From: Halalkalibacter oceani
GTDB lineage: Bacteria; Bacillota; Bacilli; Bacillales; Bacillaceae_D
Direction of reading: 5' to 3'
Assembly: GCF_023715605.1 (NCBI RefSeq)
Contig: NZ_JAMBOL010000005.1
Span: forward strand, 62,001 to 126,000
DNA: 64,000 nt
Position numbers and translations under genes: made by a program. A model generated the notes under the pieces. That model saw only the letters and a list, made by a program, of their open reading frames with translations, did no database searches and was not told the DNA's origin. This document shows, in pieces, positions 35,487-43,762 of the stretch (positions within the stretch are counted from its first letter, which is position 1; every line of letters begins with the position of its first letter).

Positions 35487-35966
35487 ATGAACTTCATTGT
35501 AGTCATAAACGGACGACCAGTCACACAGTTACCTTACTCGTTGGGACAGGATATTCTTCCTCGTTTCAAAAGATTTTGTCAGGATTACGGTTGCACGAAG
35601 CAAGTTGGAAGACCAGATTCCTTCAAAGGGGTCGTATACACGAATGAGTATCCAAGGAATCACCCGAAAAAGGCGATCATCATGTTAAAGCCAGAGTCGT
35701 GGTTAAGGATTCCACCTTCTAGTAAACCAGCGGCTTTCAAGGGGACGTTAGTGAAGCAGCCAGGGAATCAGCATCGAGTGTACAGTAAAAATTCGGCGGA
35801 GGAAGCGATGTATGACTTTTCTATGACGTGCAAGAAAAAAGGGATGCATCCACTCGGAAGGCAAGATTCTTTAGGAGGGGTAGCATGGACTGATGGGAAA
35901 GAGATGATTACGTTGCTACCCGAACAATTCACAGGGGTAATGACGGGTGCAGGAGGCAGGTTGTAA
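35487..35966 (+). CDS. Unknown protein with internal duplication
   Basis: A 159-residue protein without signal peptide, starting after CAGGAGGTATTAATC, 25 bases behind the transglutaminase-like gene, and so probably cotranscribed with it. It contains two similar units of about 45 residues: FCQDYGCTKQVGRPDSFKGV ... VYTNEYP ... IMLKPE and FSMTCKKKGMHPLGRQDSLG ... VAWTDGK ... TLLPEQ. I do not recognise a family. The pairing with a secreted enzyme-like protein could mean a cytoplasmic partner or immunity role, but that is a guess. Confidence 0.7.
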   Translation: MNFIVVINGRPVTQLPYSLGQDILPRFKRFCQDYGCTKQVGRPDSFKGVVYTNEYPRNHPKKAIIMLKPESWLRIPPSSKPAAFKGTLVKQPGNQHRVYSKNSAEEAMYDFSMTCKKKGMHPLGRQDSLGGVAWTDGKEMITLLPEQFTGVMTGAGGRL

Positions 35967-35978
35967 TATGGTTTACAG

Positions 35979-36007
35979 AGAAGACATCGCAAGGTGTCTT
36001 CTTTTTA
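35979..36007 (+). terminator. Terminator after the duplicated-domain gene
   Basis: Inverted repeat AGAAGACA / TGTCTTCT with five T. Confidence 0.85.
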
Positions 36008-36157
36008 TGAGTAAACATTAGAAATAATCTATATATTAATCTACGTTACTTTAATCTTTGTGTCAACGTTTAATTTACGGTGTAAGTGTTTACTTTCAAC
36101 TGGTATTACCTTATAATAAAAGTAATACTTTATAAAAAGTAAGAGGGGTGTATATAG

Positions 36158-36427
36158 ATGGAATTAATTAGCGGAAAAATGACTAGCAAAGGGCAGGTTA
36201 CTATTCCTGCGGAAATTAGAAAGCGATTGAACTTGAAGGAGGGAGATCAACTTGTCTTTATGATTGATGAAAACAATAAGCTTAATGTACAACCAATTAA
36301 AAAGAAATCTTTTCGGGAAGTTGTCGGAAGAGTGAAAGTTGATCAGCCTATAGATTTTGAATTAATTAGAAAAATGTCTCAAGAGAGCGCTTCGAAAGAA
36401 TGGAATGAAGAAATGACAAAGGATTGA
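36158..36427 (+). CDS. AbrB/MazE/SpoVT-type antitoxin
   Basis: An 89-residue protein with an N-terminal swapped-hairpin DNA-binding domain (TSKGQVTIPAEIRKRLNLKEGDQL), the form used by VapB-type antitoxins, and a C-terminal tail that would bind the toxin. The start follows AAGAGGGGTGTATATAG. The PIN-domain toxin gene begins four bases after its stop. The pair probably represses its own promoter. Confidence 0.9.
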   Translation: MELISGKMTSKGQVTIPAEIRKRLNLKEGDQLVFMIDENNKLNVQPIKKKSFREVVGRVKVDQPIDFELIRKMSQESASKEWNEEMTKD

Positions 36428-36431
36428 TTTG

Positions 36432-36851
36432 ATGGAAAAGTTTATTGTTGATACGAATATTATGATTAGATTTATTGTTAACGATGATGACGAAAAGTTC
36501 AAACAAGTTCTCAGTGTCGTTGACAGGGTTGAAAGAAATGAAATGAGGTTAATTGTTCCTACAATCGTTATCGCTGAATGTTGCTGGCTTTTAAAGTCGT
36601 ATTTTAAGTTTGATAAGTCAAAGATTAGCGAGTTTTTATTAGACATACTAAACATAGACAATGTTGATCCAGAGGAAAGGTTAGTTAAAGAAGCCTTAAT
36701 ATTGTTTTCAGATAAGAATGTTGACTTTGCAGATGCTTTATTAAGTGTGATGTCAAACAGTACTAATCCATTAACACCTGTTTTAACGTTTGATCAAAAG
36801 GACTTTAAAAAATTAAATTGTGAGTATTATAAACCAAAAGAGCTAATTTAA
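36432..36851 (+). CDS. PIN-domain ribonuclease toxin (VapC-like)
   Basis: A 139-residue PIN-domain protein. The acidic metal-binding residues are seen in order: FIVDTNIMIRF, VIAECCWLL, VDFADALLSV and TFDQKDFKKL. VapC toxins cleave specific RNAs such as initiator tRNA or the sarcin-ricin loop. The gene follows the AbrB-type antitoxin, so the two form a complete toxin-antitoxin module near the right end of the island, where it would favour retention of the island. Confidence 0.9.
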   Translation: MEKFIVDTNIMIRFIVNDDDEKFKQVLSVVDRVERNEMRLIVPTIVIAECCWLLKSYFKFDKSKISEFLLDILNIDNVDPEERLVKEALILFSDKNVDFADALLSVMSNSTNPLTPVLTFDQKDFKKLNCEYYKPKELI

Positions 36852-36905
36852 TAGGAGGTGATACAGCTAAATTGCACAAAGTTTATTCTCTTATAAGTTT
36901 AATTT

Positions 36906-37151
36906 ATGGATATTCTAGGAATAATCGTCAGTTTAGCGTTGTCTAAGGTGGTAAAGGATATTGAGAAGGAAAAACGTCAAAGAACAGAAACCATCTATCG
37001 CCACATGGTAAGTGAGTACATCTTCATAGCGGCAATGACTTCATTCATGTATTTTTCATTTAAGGTATTGTATTTATTCTTGACAGAGAATGCAGGATTT
37101 ATTGCATTCATTGGTCATTACACAGTAACGGAGTTATACTTCTTCAAGTAG
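36906..37151 (+). CDS. Hypothetical small membrane protein at the island edge
   Basis: An 81-residue frame with one or two hydrophobic segments (YIFIAAMTSFMYFSFKVLYLF and GFIAFIGHYTV). It ends at a TAG made by the first bases of the right tRNA repeat, so its 3' end was fixed by integration. No ribosome binding site precedes ATG 36906. A GGAGGTGAT at 36852 would instead serve a 24-residue frame. Weak call. Confidence 0.35.
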   Translation: MDILGIIVSLALSKVVKDIEKEKRQRTETIYRHMVSEYIFIAAMTSFMYFSFKVLYLFLTENAGFIAFIGHYTVTELYFFK

Positions 37152-37181
37152 AGGTCAGGGGTTCGAGCCCCCTTGGCTCCA
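37148..37181 (+). repeat. Right attachment repeat (tRNA-Ala 3' end)
   Basis: An exact 34-base copy of 29733-29766, beginning GTAGAGGTCAGGGG and ending TTGGCTCCA. It is the displaced 3' end of the original tRNA gene. The last bases differ (TCAA instead of CCAA), so the encoded CCA end is not complete here. Confidence 0.92.
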
Positions 37182-37192
37182 TCAAACATTAC

Positions 37193-37230
37193 ACGCGCAC
37201 ACTCATTGATTAGAGTGTGCGCGTTTTTTT
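37193..37230 (+). terminator. Terminator after the right tRNA repeat
   Basis: A perfect 12-bp stem ACGCGCACACTC / GAGTGTGCGCGT with seven T. It was probably the terminator of the tRNA gene before the island arrived. Confidence 0.9.
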
Positions 37231-37301
37231 CGCGTTTTCGGGGAGGGATTTGCCTGCTCAAGTCGTCGAAAGCAAACGGTGATTTATTTGAAAAGTATCG
37301 T

Positions 37302-37511
37302 ATGGGAGGATTTACAGATCTTCGTTCACCGGTCTATCCACCTGAGATGCTAGATAGAGCGGTAGAAGCGGATGGAAACGTTTTTCTTGAACCATTTGAT
37401 CTTCTCGAGATGGGACGGATGGCGGCTTCTATCCGGGTCAATCTTTCCATGTTTTCGGTCAGTGACTTAGGTCACTACAATTGCGGATGTATGTCGTTTA
37501 TATTGGAATAA
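37302..37511 (+). CDS. Hypothetical protein or fragment
   Basis: About 69 residues from an ATG without a clear ribosome binding site; the same frame is open further upstream to 37173. The amino-acid pattern looks like real protein (TDLRSPVYPPEMLDRAVEAD, DLLEMGRMAASI, GHYNCGCMSFILE), but I do not recognise it. It may be the 3' part of a gene cut when the island inserted or later decayed. Confidence 0.4.
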   Translation: MGGFTDLRSPVYPPEMLDRAVEADGNVFLEPFDLLEMGRMAASIRVNLSMFSVSDLGHYNCGCMSFILE

Positions 37512-37567
37512 CACCAACAAATAAGATCACTTGAAATAATGTAAGAAAGAATGGAGCGTGTGTAAAT

Positions 37568-38380
37568 ATGACGAATCAACGTTTGTCAACTGTTTGGCGC
37601 ATTGTTACTGTTTTCGTACTCACATGTATGGTTTGGTGGCTATCCAAAGCCATTCGCATTTGGATGGGCGCTGGGGGAGATTATGATCGGACGACCCATG
37701 TACTGTCTGCAGTATTGATACTCAGTCTCGTATTGCCCTTAATTGTTTTTGCGCGCAAGTATGTGGATAAACGGTCATGGGCAGGATTGCGGCTTACGTC
37801 GTTCAAGGAGGGCTGGAAGCCGTTTGTTTTTGGAGGCCTCAGCTACTTGATTCCAGCAGGGATCGCGCTCATTATTTTTGTCTGGTTTGATTGGACAGAG
37901 ATACAGTTCCACGTTTCAGTTGGCTCATTAGTACTGACTATCATTACGTTGCTCATCCTCGTATTTATGTACGAGGCCTTGCCGGAAGAGCTTATTTTCC
38001 GGGGGTATTTTTATCGGAATTTAAATACGTCACTTGCTAAATGGAAGGCGGTTGGCGTTCAGAGTTTACTATTTGTCTTGTTCGCGGTAAGCATCGGTGC
38101 TGCACTAAGTGTGGAGCGCATTGTCTTCTTTTTCGCTGTTGGTATTATCATCGGCATGGTTCGTGTTATGACGGAAAATGTCTGGGGTGCGGTAGGTCTT
38201 CATGTTGCTTTTCAAACTATGCAACAACTGTTTAGCCCGCATAATCAAGAACTAACATCGACGACACCTGGACTGATGGAAATCGTTATTTTAGGAATCA
38301 TCCCCTTTTCATTCGCAATTATGACGTTAAAGCTTTTTGTTCGAACGGAACCGGATTGGAAAGAGGTCGACACGGAATAA
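37568..38380 (+). CDS. CPBP-family intramembrane metalloprotease
   Basis: A 270-residue protein with eight or so membrane helices. The CPBP (Abi/CAAX-like) motifs are present: EELIFRG, giving E-E-x-x-x-R, then an FF..G segment, and a last motif with histidine in AVGLHVAFQ. Such glutamate-type intramembrane proteases act on prenylated or small membrane peptides, and some protect against bacteriocins. The target is unknown. It lies just outside the island. Confidence 0.88.
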   Translation: MTNQRLSTVWRIVTVFVLTCMVWWLSKAIRIWMGAGGDYDRTTHVLSAVLILSLVLPLIVFARKYVDKRSWAGLRLTSFKEGWKPFVFGGLSYLIPAGIALIIFVWFDWTEIQFHVSVGSLVLTIITLLILVFMYEALPEELIFRGYFYRNLNTSLAKWKAVGVQSLLFVLFAVSIGAALSVERIVFFFAVGIIIGMVRVMTENVWGAVGLHVAFQTMQQLFSPHNQELTSTTPGLMEIVILGIIPFSFAIMTLKLFVRTEPDWKEVDTE

Positions 38381-38390
38381 TGCGTTAAAA

Positions 38391-38860
38391 TTTATATAAC
38401 TACTCCCGTTCTAGAGACACCTTCAATAAACTTGACCATTCCTGACATGGATCAAGAATTTCAGTTTGGGATGGAAGTTATGATTACTGGATTAAAGGGA
38501 AAGGTTAAAGGGACCCCATTGTCTGGACACCGATTCTTAAATTTTTAGCCAGGGGGATGTTCATTCTAAATATATGTAATTCTATGTGTAAAGGCGTACG
38601 ATGCTTTACTATAAAAGAAAAAGCGCCGGAAAGGATTGTTGAAAATTGCTCAAGCTGATCAATACTTTCTTAGGGTAATGACATCCACAGCGTCAACGGA
38701 CTGTTCAACATTGTTCGCATTCATCGGGCCGAGAAAGTGCTGAAAACATATGACGTCAGCCAACCCATAATTAGAGCAGGCTCAAATTCAACAAATTATT
38801 GAGCTTTGCTGGAAGCCCATCAAGCTCTAGGAAAGAGAAGGGGCTTTGTTAGGAGCCCAG
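38391..38860. other. Gene-free gap with decayed fragments
   Basis: No intact gene is seen. A startless frame of about 50 codons (38391-38548) reads like protein (TIPDMDQEFQFGMEVMITGL) but is cut at both ends. GACCCCATTGTCTGGACA near 38512 resembles the end of an IS element, but no transposase could be read. A further frame near 38690-38770 also looks like a fragment. Confidence 0.4.
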
Positions 38861-38905
38861 CTTTTTCATATTAAAATAAAAAAATGATATAAGCGAGGAT
38901 GAATG

Positions 38906-39256
38906 ATGACCAAACACAAGATTTATACAATGAGTTTCGCAAGTGTCTATCCCCATTATGTGACGAAGGCGGAGAGAAAAGGACGAACGAAAACGGAAGT
39001 CGATGAAATTATCCGCTGGTTGACAGGGTACAGTCAGGAAGCGTTAGAAGGACAACTGGAAAAACAAACCGACTTTGAGACGTTCTTCGCCGAAGCTCCC
39101 AAGATGAACCCTTCCCGGGCTTTAATTAAAGGGGTCGTCTGCGGTGTCCGCGTGGAAAATATCGAAGAACCGACTATGCAGGAAATCCGTTATTTGGATA
39201 AGTTGATCGATGAGCTGGCAAAGGGAAAAGCAATGGCAAAGATTTTGCGGGCATAA
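38906..39256 (+). CDS. DUF2200-family protein
   Basis: A 116-residue soluble protein of the DUF2200 family, clear from [32 protein letters not shown] and [20 protein letters not shown]. Function is unknown. The start follows GAGGATGA. It is monocistronic, with a strong terminator behind it. Confidence 0.9.
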   Translation: MTKHKIYTMSFASVYPHYVTKAERKGRTKTEVDEIIRWLTGYSQEALEGQLEKQTDFETFFAEAPKMNPSRALIKGVVCGVRVENIEEPTMQEIRYLDKLIDELAKGKAMAKILRA

Positions 39257-39285
39257 GAGAAGGAACGACTTTTCGGTCAGTTGAC

Positions 39286-39330
39286 AAAGCCGCAGAAAAA
39301 GGATGATGTTCCCTTTGTCTGCGGCTTTCC
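39286..39330 (+). terminator. Terminator after DUF2200 gene
   Basis: Perfect 11-bp stem AAAGCCGCAGA / TCTGCGGCTTT (39286-39296, 39318-39328). The loop sequence resembles that of the hairpin at 26075. Confidence 0.78.
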
Positions 39331-39382
39331 AATAGGTCAAAGCTAGTTTCTTCCTTCCTAAACGAATGGACGGGTTGCTTGG

Positions 39383-41089
39383 CTAGTTGCTAAAGTACTT
39401 CCGAGCCAGCAATTCGGCGGTGCGTGTGGCAAGTGCCTGGGTTGTTAATGTTGGGTTGGTCCCGCCGATTGCGTTGGCCTGGACACTGTTGTCAGCGAGA
39501 TAGAGACGATTGACCTGGTAGGCCTCGCATGACAAGTCAACCACCTTTCCCATTCGCATGGTCGATTTAGGATGGATGTAGAAGTTGGCGGCGATATCAT
39601 TGCGGTGAATTTTCCGGGCCCCTGCCTTGCGCAGGAGGTTCATCGCTATTTTGGTTAATTGGATTCTTTTCTTTTCTTCGGTTTTGCTCGGTGTATAGTG
39701 TACGGCAGCTACCGGTCCATGTTCATCCTCCGTGTGAGGGTCCAGCTCCACTCTGTTATGAAACTTGATTTCATCATCCGTTATGAGCAAAAGGCTGAGG
39801 GATCTTCGATAATCGTCCATGTTATCTTTCAGCTCAGCTCCCGTGATTCTTCCTTTTTGATCCCATAAACCGGAAGCAAGAAATTCATTATAACCAGCCT
39901 GACTTGAACCATAGTGCATCATTGCCAGCAGACCTGGACTTAAGCCCATATCTTGTACCGTTCCGAGGCCTGGATAGTCGAGTCTTGCTCCTGAAGTATG
40001 ACCGACGAACGGATCAATGGTCGGGCTGCCGATAACCTGCATTAATGTTTTTTCATCAAATATTCCGGTCACTGTGTCAATATAGTGATTCGTTAATCCC
40101 CTGCCTACCCAGGAATTATGCGGCAAATCCGAATTTAGCCAAAGACGCGGGCTTTCGATCGAACCGGCAGCCATCACTACAACTTTTGAGAGGATTTCCT
40201 CAACTTCGCCGGTCCATGTGTTTCGGCATCGTACGCCGACAGCGGAGACATTGCCGCTTGCATCCAGTTCAGTCAATATGTTTGTTGTAAAGGTGTTCGG
40301 ACGAAAGGTGACATTTCCCGTCTTCATGGCCAACGGAACATAACTGACATTCGTTGATCGCTTTGCCATCTTGTCAAGAGAGGGACCGTAAGGACAGCCA
40401 TGCTCACAATGTCCGCTCAGCGTACAGCCCTCCATATGACTTAATTGTTCTAATGAATACTCGGGATTCATTAAATTCTCGTTTGGAGGCAAAATCGCAT
40501 TCGGCTGGGGGCGGTATCCGCTCTCTGTCACATCCAACGTTCGATTAAGCGAAAATCCCGCTTGCTCAGCACCATAAAAGAACAGCGCTTCTTTCGAGGT
40601 CATCGGCGCAAACTCTATCGGTAGTGTCTCTTCGACTTTTTCATAATAGGGAATCAGTTCCTTATAACTGATCGGCCACCCTTCATCGATCGCATAAGGA
40701 AAAGCGCGTGGTGAATTTGCCCAATAATGAAGGGTTGTGCCGCCAATGCCTGCATTTTGCCATAACAAGCCTGGATTAGGGAGGCTTCGATACCAGGGAC
40801 TGCGTCTGCGGTCCGCCGGTCCGAGCCGGAATTTTCCGCTCACCGGGTTATTCATGTCATGTTCAAGTCTTGTTATTTGCTTCCGATAAAGAGATCCATC
40901 CAGGTCTTGCGGGTCGGAGCTTTCCTGCGCTAATCCGCGATGTTGATTAGGCTCGGGCCATTGTTTATTGCCATACCATGGGCCGGCTTCAAGAACAAGC
41001 ACTTGAATCCCCATTTCCCCAAGCTCCTTTGCGATCACGGGCCCTCCACCACCGGCACCAATGACGATGACATCCGGGTTTTTCATCAT
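39383..41089 (-). CDS. GMC-family oxidoreductase (paralogue 2)
   Basis: A 568-residue FAD-dependent GMC oxidoreductase of the gluconate 2-dehydrogenase large-subunit type. It has the N-terminal FAD motif VIVIGAGGGGPVIAKELGEM, the TTLHYWANSPRAF region, a cysteine-rich segment (EGCTLSGHCEHGCPYG), and the C-terminal active-site part HPKSTMRMG ... NPTLTTQALA, with conserved histidine and asparagine. It lies 43 bases behind a close paralogue and shares long identical stretches with it, so the two arose by tandem duplication. The sugar or polyol substrate is unknown. Confidence 0.92.
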   Translation of the reverse strand: MMKNPDVIVIGAGGGGPVIAKELGEMGIQVLVLEAGPWYGNKQWPEPNQHRGLAQESSDPQDLDGSLYRKQITRLEHDMNNPVSGKFRLGPADRRRSPWYRSLPNPGLLWQNAGIGGTTLHYWANSPRAFPYAIDEGWPISYKELIPYYEKVEETLPIEFAPMTSKEALFFYGAEQAGFSLNRTLDVTESGYRPQPNAILPPNENLMNPEYSLEQLSHMEGCTLSGHCEHGCPYGPSLDKMAKRSTNVSYVPLAMKTGNVTFRPNTFTTNILTELDASGNVSAVGVRCRNTWTGEVEEILSKVVVMAAGSIESPRLWLNSDLPHNSWVGRGLTNHYIDTVTGIFDEKTLMQVIGSPTIDPFVGHTSGARLDYPGLGTVQDMGLSPGLLAMMHYGSSQAGYNEFLASGLWDQKGRITGAELKDNMDDYRRSLSLLLITDDEIKFHNRVELDPHTEDEHGPVAAVHYTPSKTEEKKRIQLTKIAMNLLRKAGARKIHRNDIAANFYIHPKSTMRMGKVVDLSCEAYQVNRLYLADNSVQANAIGGTNPTLTTQALATRTAELLARKYFSN

Positions 41090-41132
41090 TTCCTCCTCAT
41101 TTCTCGATCGTTTCTATGGTTACTGGTGTTGA

Positions 41133-42830
41133 TTACGAAAAATATTTTTTTGCCAGCAATTCGGCGGTGCGTGTGGCAAGTGCCTGTGTCGTTAAGGTCG
41201 GGTTGGGGCCTCCGATGGAATTGTAGTGATTGCTATTGTCTGTAATGTAAAGCCGCTGAACCTGATAGGCTTCGCATGTTGAATCGACGACATACCCCAT
41301 CCTCATCGTACTTTCGAGATGAATGTAAACGTTAGGCGGGAGAACGCTTCGGTGGATGGTATGTGCTCCGGCCTGCCGTAAAATAGCCGTGGCGATTTTA
41401 GCCAATTCCGTTCGCTTTTGCCTGTCTTGCTTCCCGGGAACATAGTGGACGAGCGGGATTGGACCATGTTCATCTTTAATAGTCGGGACGACTTCGACCC
41501 TGTTTCGGTAATGAACGTCATCGGCTGTAAAGATCGCAATCGTCAGGCTGTTTTTGTAATGATCCATCGCTTCAGCCAACTGATCCCCGACGATTCTGCC
41601 TTCCTGGTCCCAAAAGTCCGAAGCGACAAATTCACTATAGCCGACCTCGCTCGTACCGTATACGACCTGGGCGCTTAGCCCCGGGCTTTCCCCTAATGTT
41701 TCAATCATTCCGAGCCCTGGATAGTCAAGGCGCGCTCCAGATGTATGACCGATAAAGGGAGCAGCACTCGGGCTGTCGAGAAGCTGCATCAATGTCTGCT
41801 CGTCAAATGTCCCCGTGACCGTGTCCATAAAATGATTCGTCAGCCCTCTTCCAACCCAAGGGTTATGTGGTAAGTCGGAATTGAGCCACAGGCGTGGACT
41901 TTCAACGGCCCCCGCGGCCATAACGACTACTTTGGCCCGAATCTCCTCGACTTCTCCAGTCCATGTATCACGGCATCTTACACCAACAGCAGAAGGGAGA
42001 CCATCCGCTCCTGTTTCCGTTAATATTTTTGTTGTAAATGTATTTGGACGAAAGGTCACGTTCCCCGTCTTCATCGCCAATGGCACATAGCTTATGTTCG
42101 TTGATCGTTTCGCCATCCGTTCAAGAGATGGCCCGTAAGGACAGCCCTGGGCACAATGCCCGCTTAATGTACAGCCCTCCATATGACTTAATTGCTCTAA
42201 TGAATATTCGGGGTTCATCAGATGTTCGTTTGGAGGCAGAATCGCATTTGGCTGAGGCCGATACCCGCTCTCTGTCACATCCAACGTCTGATTAAGTGAA
42301 AAGCCGGCCTTTTCCGCCCCATAATAGAACAATGCTTCCTTTGAAGTCGTCGGCGCAAATTCCACCGGTAAGGTGCTTTCCACTTTTTCATAATAGGGGA
42401 TCAGCTCTTCATAGCTTAGAGGCCACTCGCTGATCGCTTCAGGGAACGCCCGGGGAGAGTTACCGTAGTAATGCAGAGTCGTTCCTCCAATGCCAGCATT
42501 TTGCCACAATACCGCTGGATCCGGGACATCTCTGTTCCAGGGGCTGCGCCTTCGATCGGCCGGACCCCAGCGGAACTTTCCACTGACGATATCATTCATA
42601 TCATTTTCCCGTCTTGTCAGCTGTTGGCGGTAGAGCGCCCCGTCTAAATCAGCTGGATCAGAGCTTTCTTTAGCTGATCCGCGATGCTGATTCGGATCAG
42701 GCCATTTTTTGTTGCCAAACCATGGACCTGCGTCAAGGACGAGTACTTGAATGCCTAATTCACCTAACTCCTTGGCGACAACCGCCCCGCCGCCGCCTGC
42801 ACCGATAATAATGACATCTGGATTTTTCAT
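41133..42830 (-). CDS. GMC-family oxidoreductase (paralogue 1)
   Basis: A 565-residue GMC oxidoreductase with the same plan as its downstream paralogue: VIIIGAGGGGAVVAKELGEL, EGCTLSGHCAQGCPYG, HLESTMRMG and NPTLTTQALA. Its ATG overlaps the last base of the preceding small-subunit stop (TAATG), so it is translationally coupled to it and is the likelier direct partner. The complex would oxidise a sugar acid or polyol at the membrane and pass electrons on. The cytochrome c subunit of classical gluconate dehydrogenase is not encoded here. Confidence 0.92.
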   Translation of the reverse strand: MKNPDVIIIGAGGGGAVVAKELGELGIQVLVLDAGPWFGNKKWPDPNQHRGSAKESSDPADLDGALYRQQLTRRENDMNDIVSGKFRWGPADRRRSPWNRDVPDPAVLWQNAGIGGTTLHYYGNSPRAFPEAISEWPLSYEELIPYYEKVESTLPVEFAPTTSKEALFYYGAEKAGFSLNQTLDVTESGYRPQPNAILPPNEHLMNPEYSLEQLSHMEGCTLSGHCAQGCPYGPSLERMAKRSTNISYVPLAMKTGNVTFRPNTFTTKILTETGADGLPSAVGVRCRDTWTGEVEEIRAKVVVMAAGAVESPRLWLNSDLPHNPWVGRGLTNHFMDTVTGTFDEQTLMQLLDSPSAAPFIGHTSGARLDYPGLGMIETLGESPGLSAQVVYGTSEVGYSEFVASDFWDQEGRIVGDQLAEAMDHYKNSLTIAIFTADDVHYRNRVEVVPTIKDEHGPIPLVHYVPGKQDRQKRTELAKIATAILRQAGAHTIHRSVLPPNVYIHLESTMRMGYVVDSTCEAYQVQRLYITDNSNHYNSIGGPNPTLTTQALATRTAELLAKKYFS

Positions 42831-43462
42831 TATGCGTTTTCCTCATTTCTCGGCATTTTCATCAAAAACCCGCGAAAGTCGCGATAACCTAACGAAACAC
42901 CTGGGTATCCGACTTGCTGCCAGCTTAAAGGGAAAAACTGAAGGCGCCGCTTATCAGGTGGCAGCAGTCTTGTTGTACCGTAAGCCGACCACTCGGAATA
43001 ATAGCCAAATAAGGATAAACGGTTTAAGGCGTCTGTCACATATTTCACCATTCCGGCGTTATTCGTATAAGGAGACGGTAAAGAATTAACATCGACACTC
43101 AGTTCCTCAAGAGCAGCTAACACTCTGATCCGATCCTCACGGAGAAGGCTGGAAAAGGCCCCTCTGGCATTTGATTTTTTCGAGGGAGTTTGCAGCTGTC
43201 CGGCAGCTATAAGCTGTGCTGCCGCTGAATCCAGCATCAAGGCAGTTGGATAGGCGAGCGGGATCGGGGTCAGAAAGAACTGCTGCTGAATCGTAATTTC
43301 ATGATTAAGCGCATGAATGACATACTCATGAACATTCATATCTGAATCAATAAAATACGAACCGTGCTGCATCGGAGGAGTTTGGGGGACTAAAGCATCA
43401 GTCAGCGCTTGAAAGGTCTCACAGACATATTCGTGAAAGGGGGTGGAAAGCTTAATAATCAA
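42830..43462 (-). CDS. Gluconate 2-dehydrogenase subunit 3-family protein
   Basis: A 210-residue protein of the gluconate 2-dehydrogenase subunit 3 family (FQALTDALVPQTPP start, LLREDRIRVLAALEE, YVTDALNRLSLFGYYSEW, SLGYRDFRGF end), which partners GMC-type large subunits and is often needed for their export or maturation. No twin-arginine signal is visible. The start is TTG after AGAGGTGAT. First gene of a three-gene leftward operon. Confidence 0.88.
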   Translation of the reverse strand: MIIKLSTPFHEYVCETFQALTDALVPQTPPMQHGSYFIDSDMNVHEYVIHALNHEITIQQQFFLTPIPLAYPTALMLDSAAAQLIAAGQLQTPSKKSNARGAFSSLLREDRIRVLAALEELSVDVNSLPSPYTNNAGMVKYVTDALNRLSLFGYYSEWSAYGTTRLLPPDKRRLQFFPLSWQQVGYPGVSLGYRDFRGFLMKMPRNEENA

Positions 43463-43762
43463 TCACCTCTTTTATAAACGGAATAGTACCATTTATATAA
43501 GGGAGTTGGGTTTTTATGTTTATTGTTTTGAAGATTTGGCAATCGAATGGAAAAATATAATTCAGTCTAAAATGACTCGGTGTTCGGCACAATTTAACGA
43601 GTTGGCTGAGGGTAGAGAAAGAACAGCAATTTAACGTTGCTTTTATGAAACGGTCACGATAAAATCAAATACATACCAGTCAGTTTTTAAATTTATTGCA
43701 TCTACCAAAAATAGGAGGGACAAGGAAGTTGGAATTGATAAGTTGCAGGCAGGGGGATGAAC

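Larger units (their letters stand above)
29733..37181. mobile_element. Genomic island in tRNA-Ala, bounded by 34-nt direct repeats
   Basis: The bases 29733-29766, in the 3' half of tRNA-Ala(GGC), recur exactly at 37148-37181. This is the mark of site-specific integration into a tRNA gene: one end keeps the tRNA whole, the other carries the displaced 3' piece. Each copy is followed by its own terminator. The enclosed 7.4 kb holds two toxin-antitoxin type modules and several secreted or surface proteins, is AT-rich, and differs in codon choice. No integrase or excisionase gene is visible, so the island is either decayed or moved in trans. Confidence 0.85.

Noticed and set aside
38500-38560. Complete insertion sequence
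   Set aside because: Only a resemblance to an IS end (GACCCCATTGTCTGGACA) is present; no second end or transposase could be read.
43443-43634. Plus-strand 63-codon frame between the GMC operon and the TetR gene
   Set aside because: It overlaps the start of the small-subunit gene and fills the divergent promoter region; no start signal.
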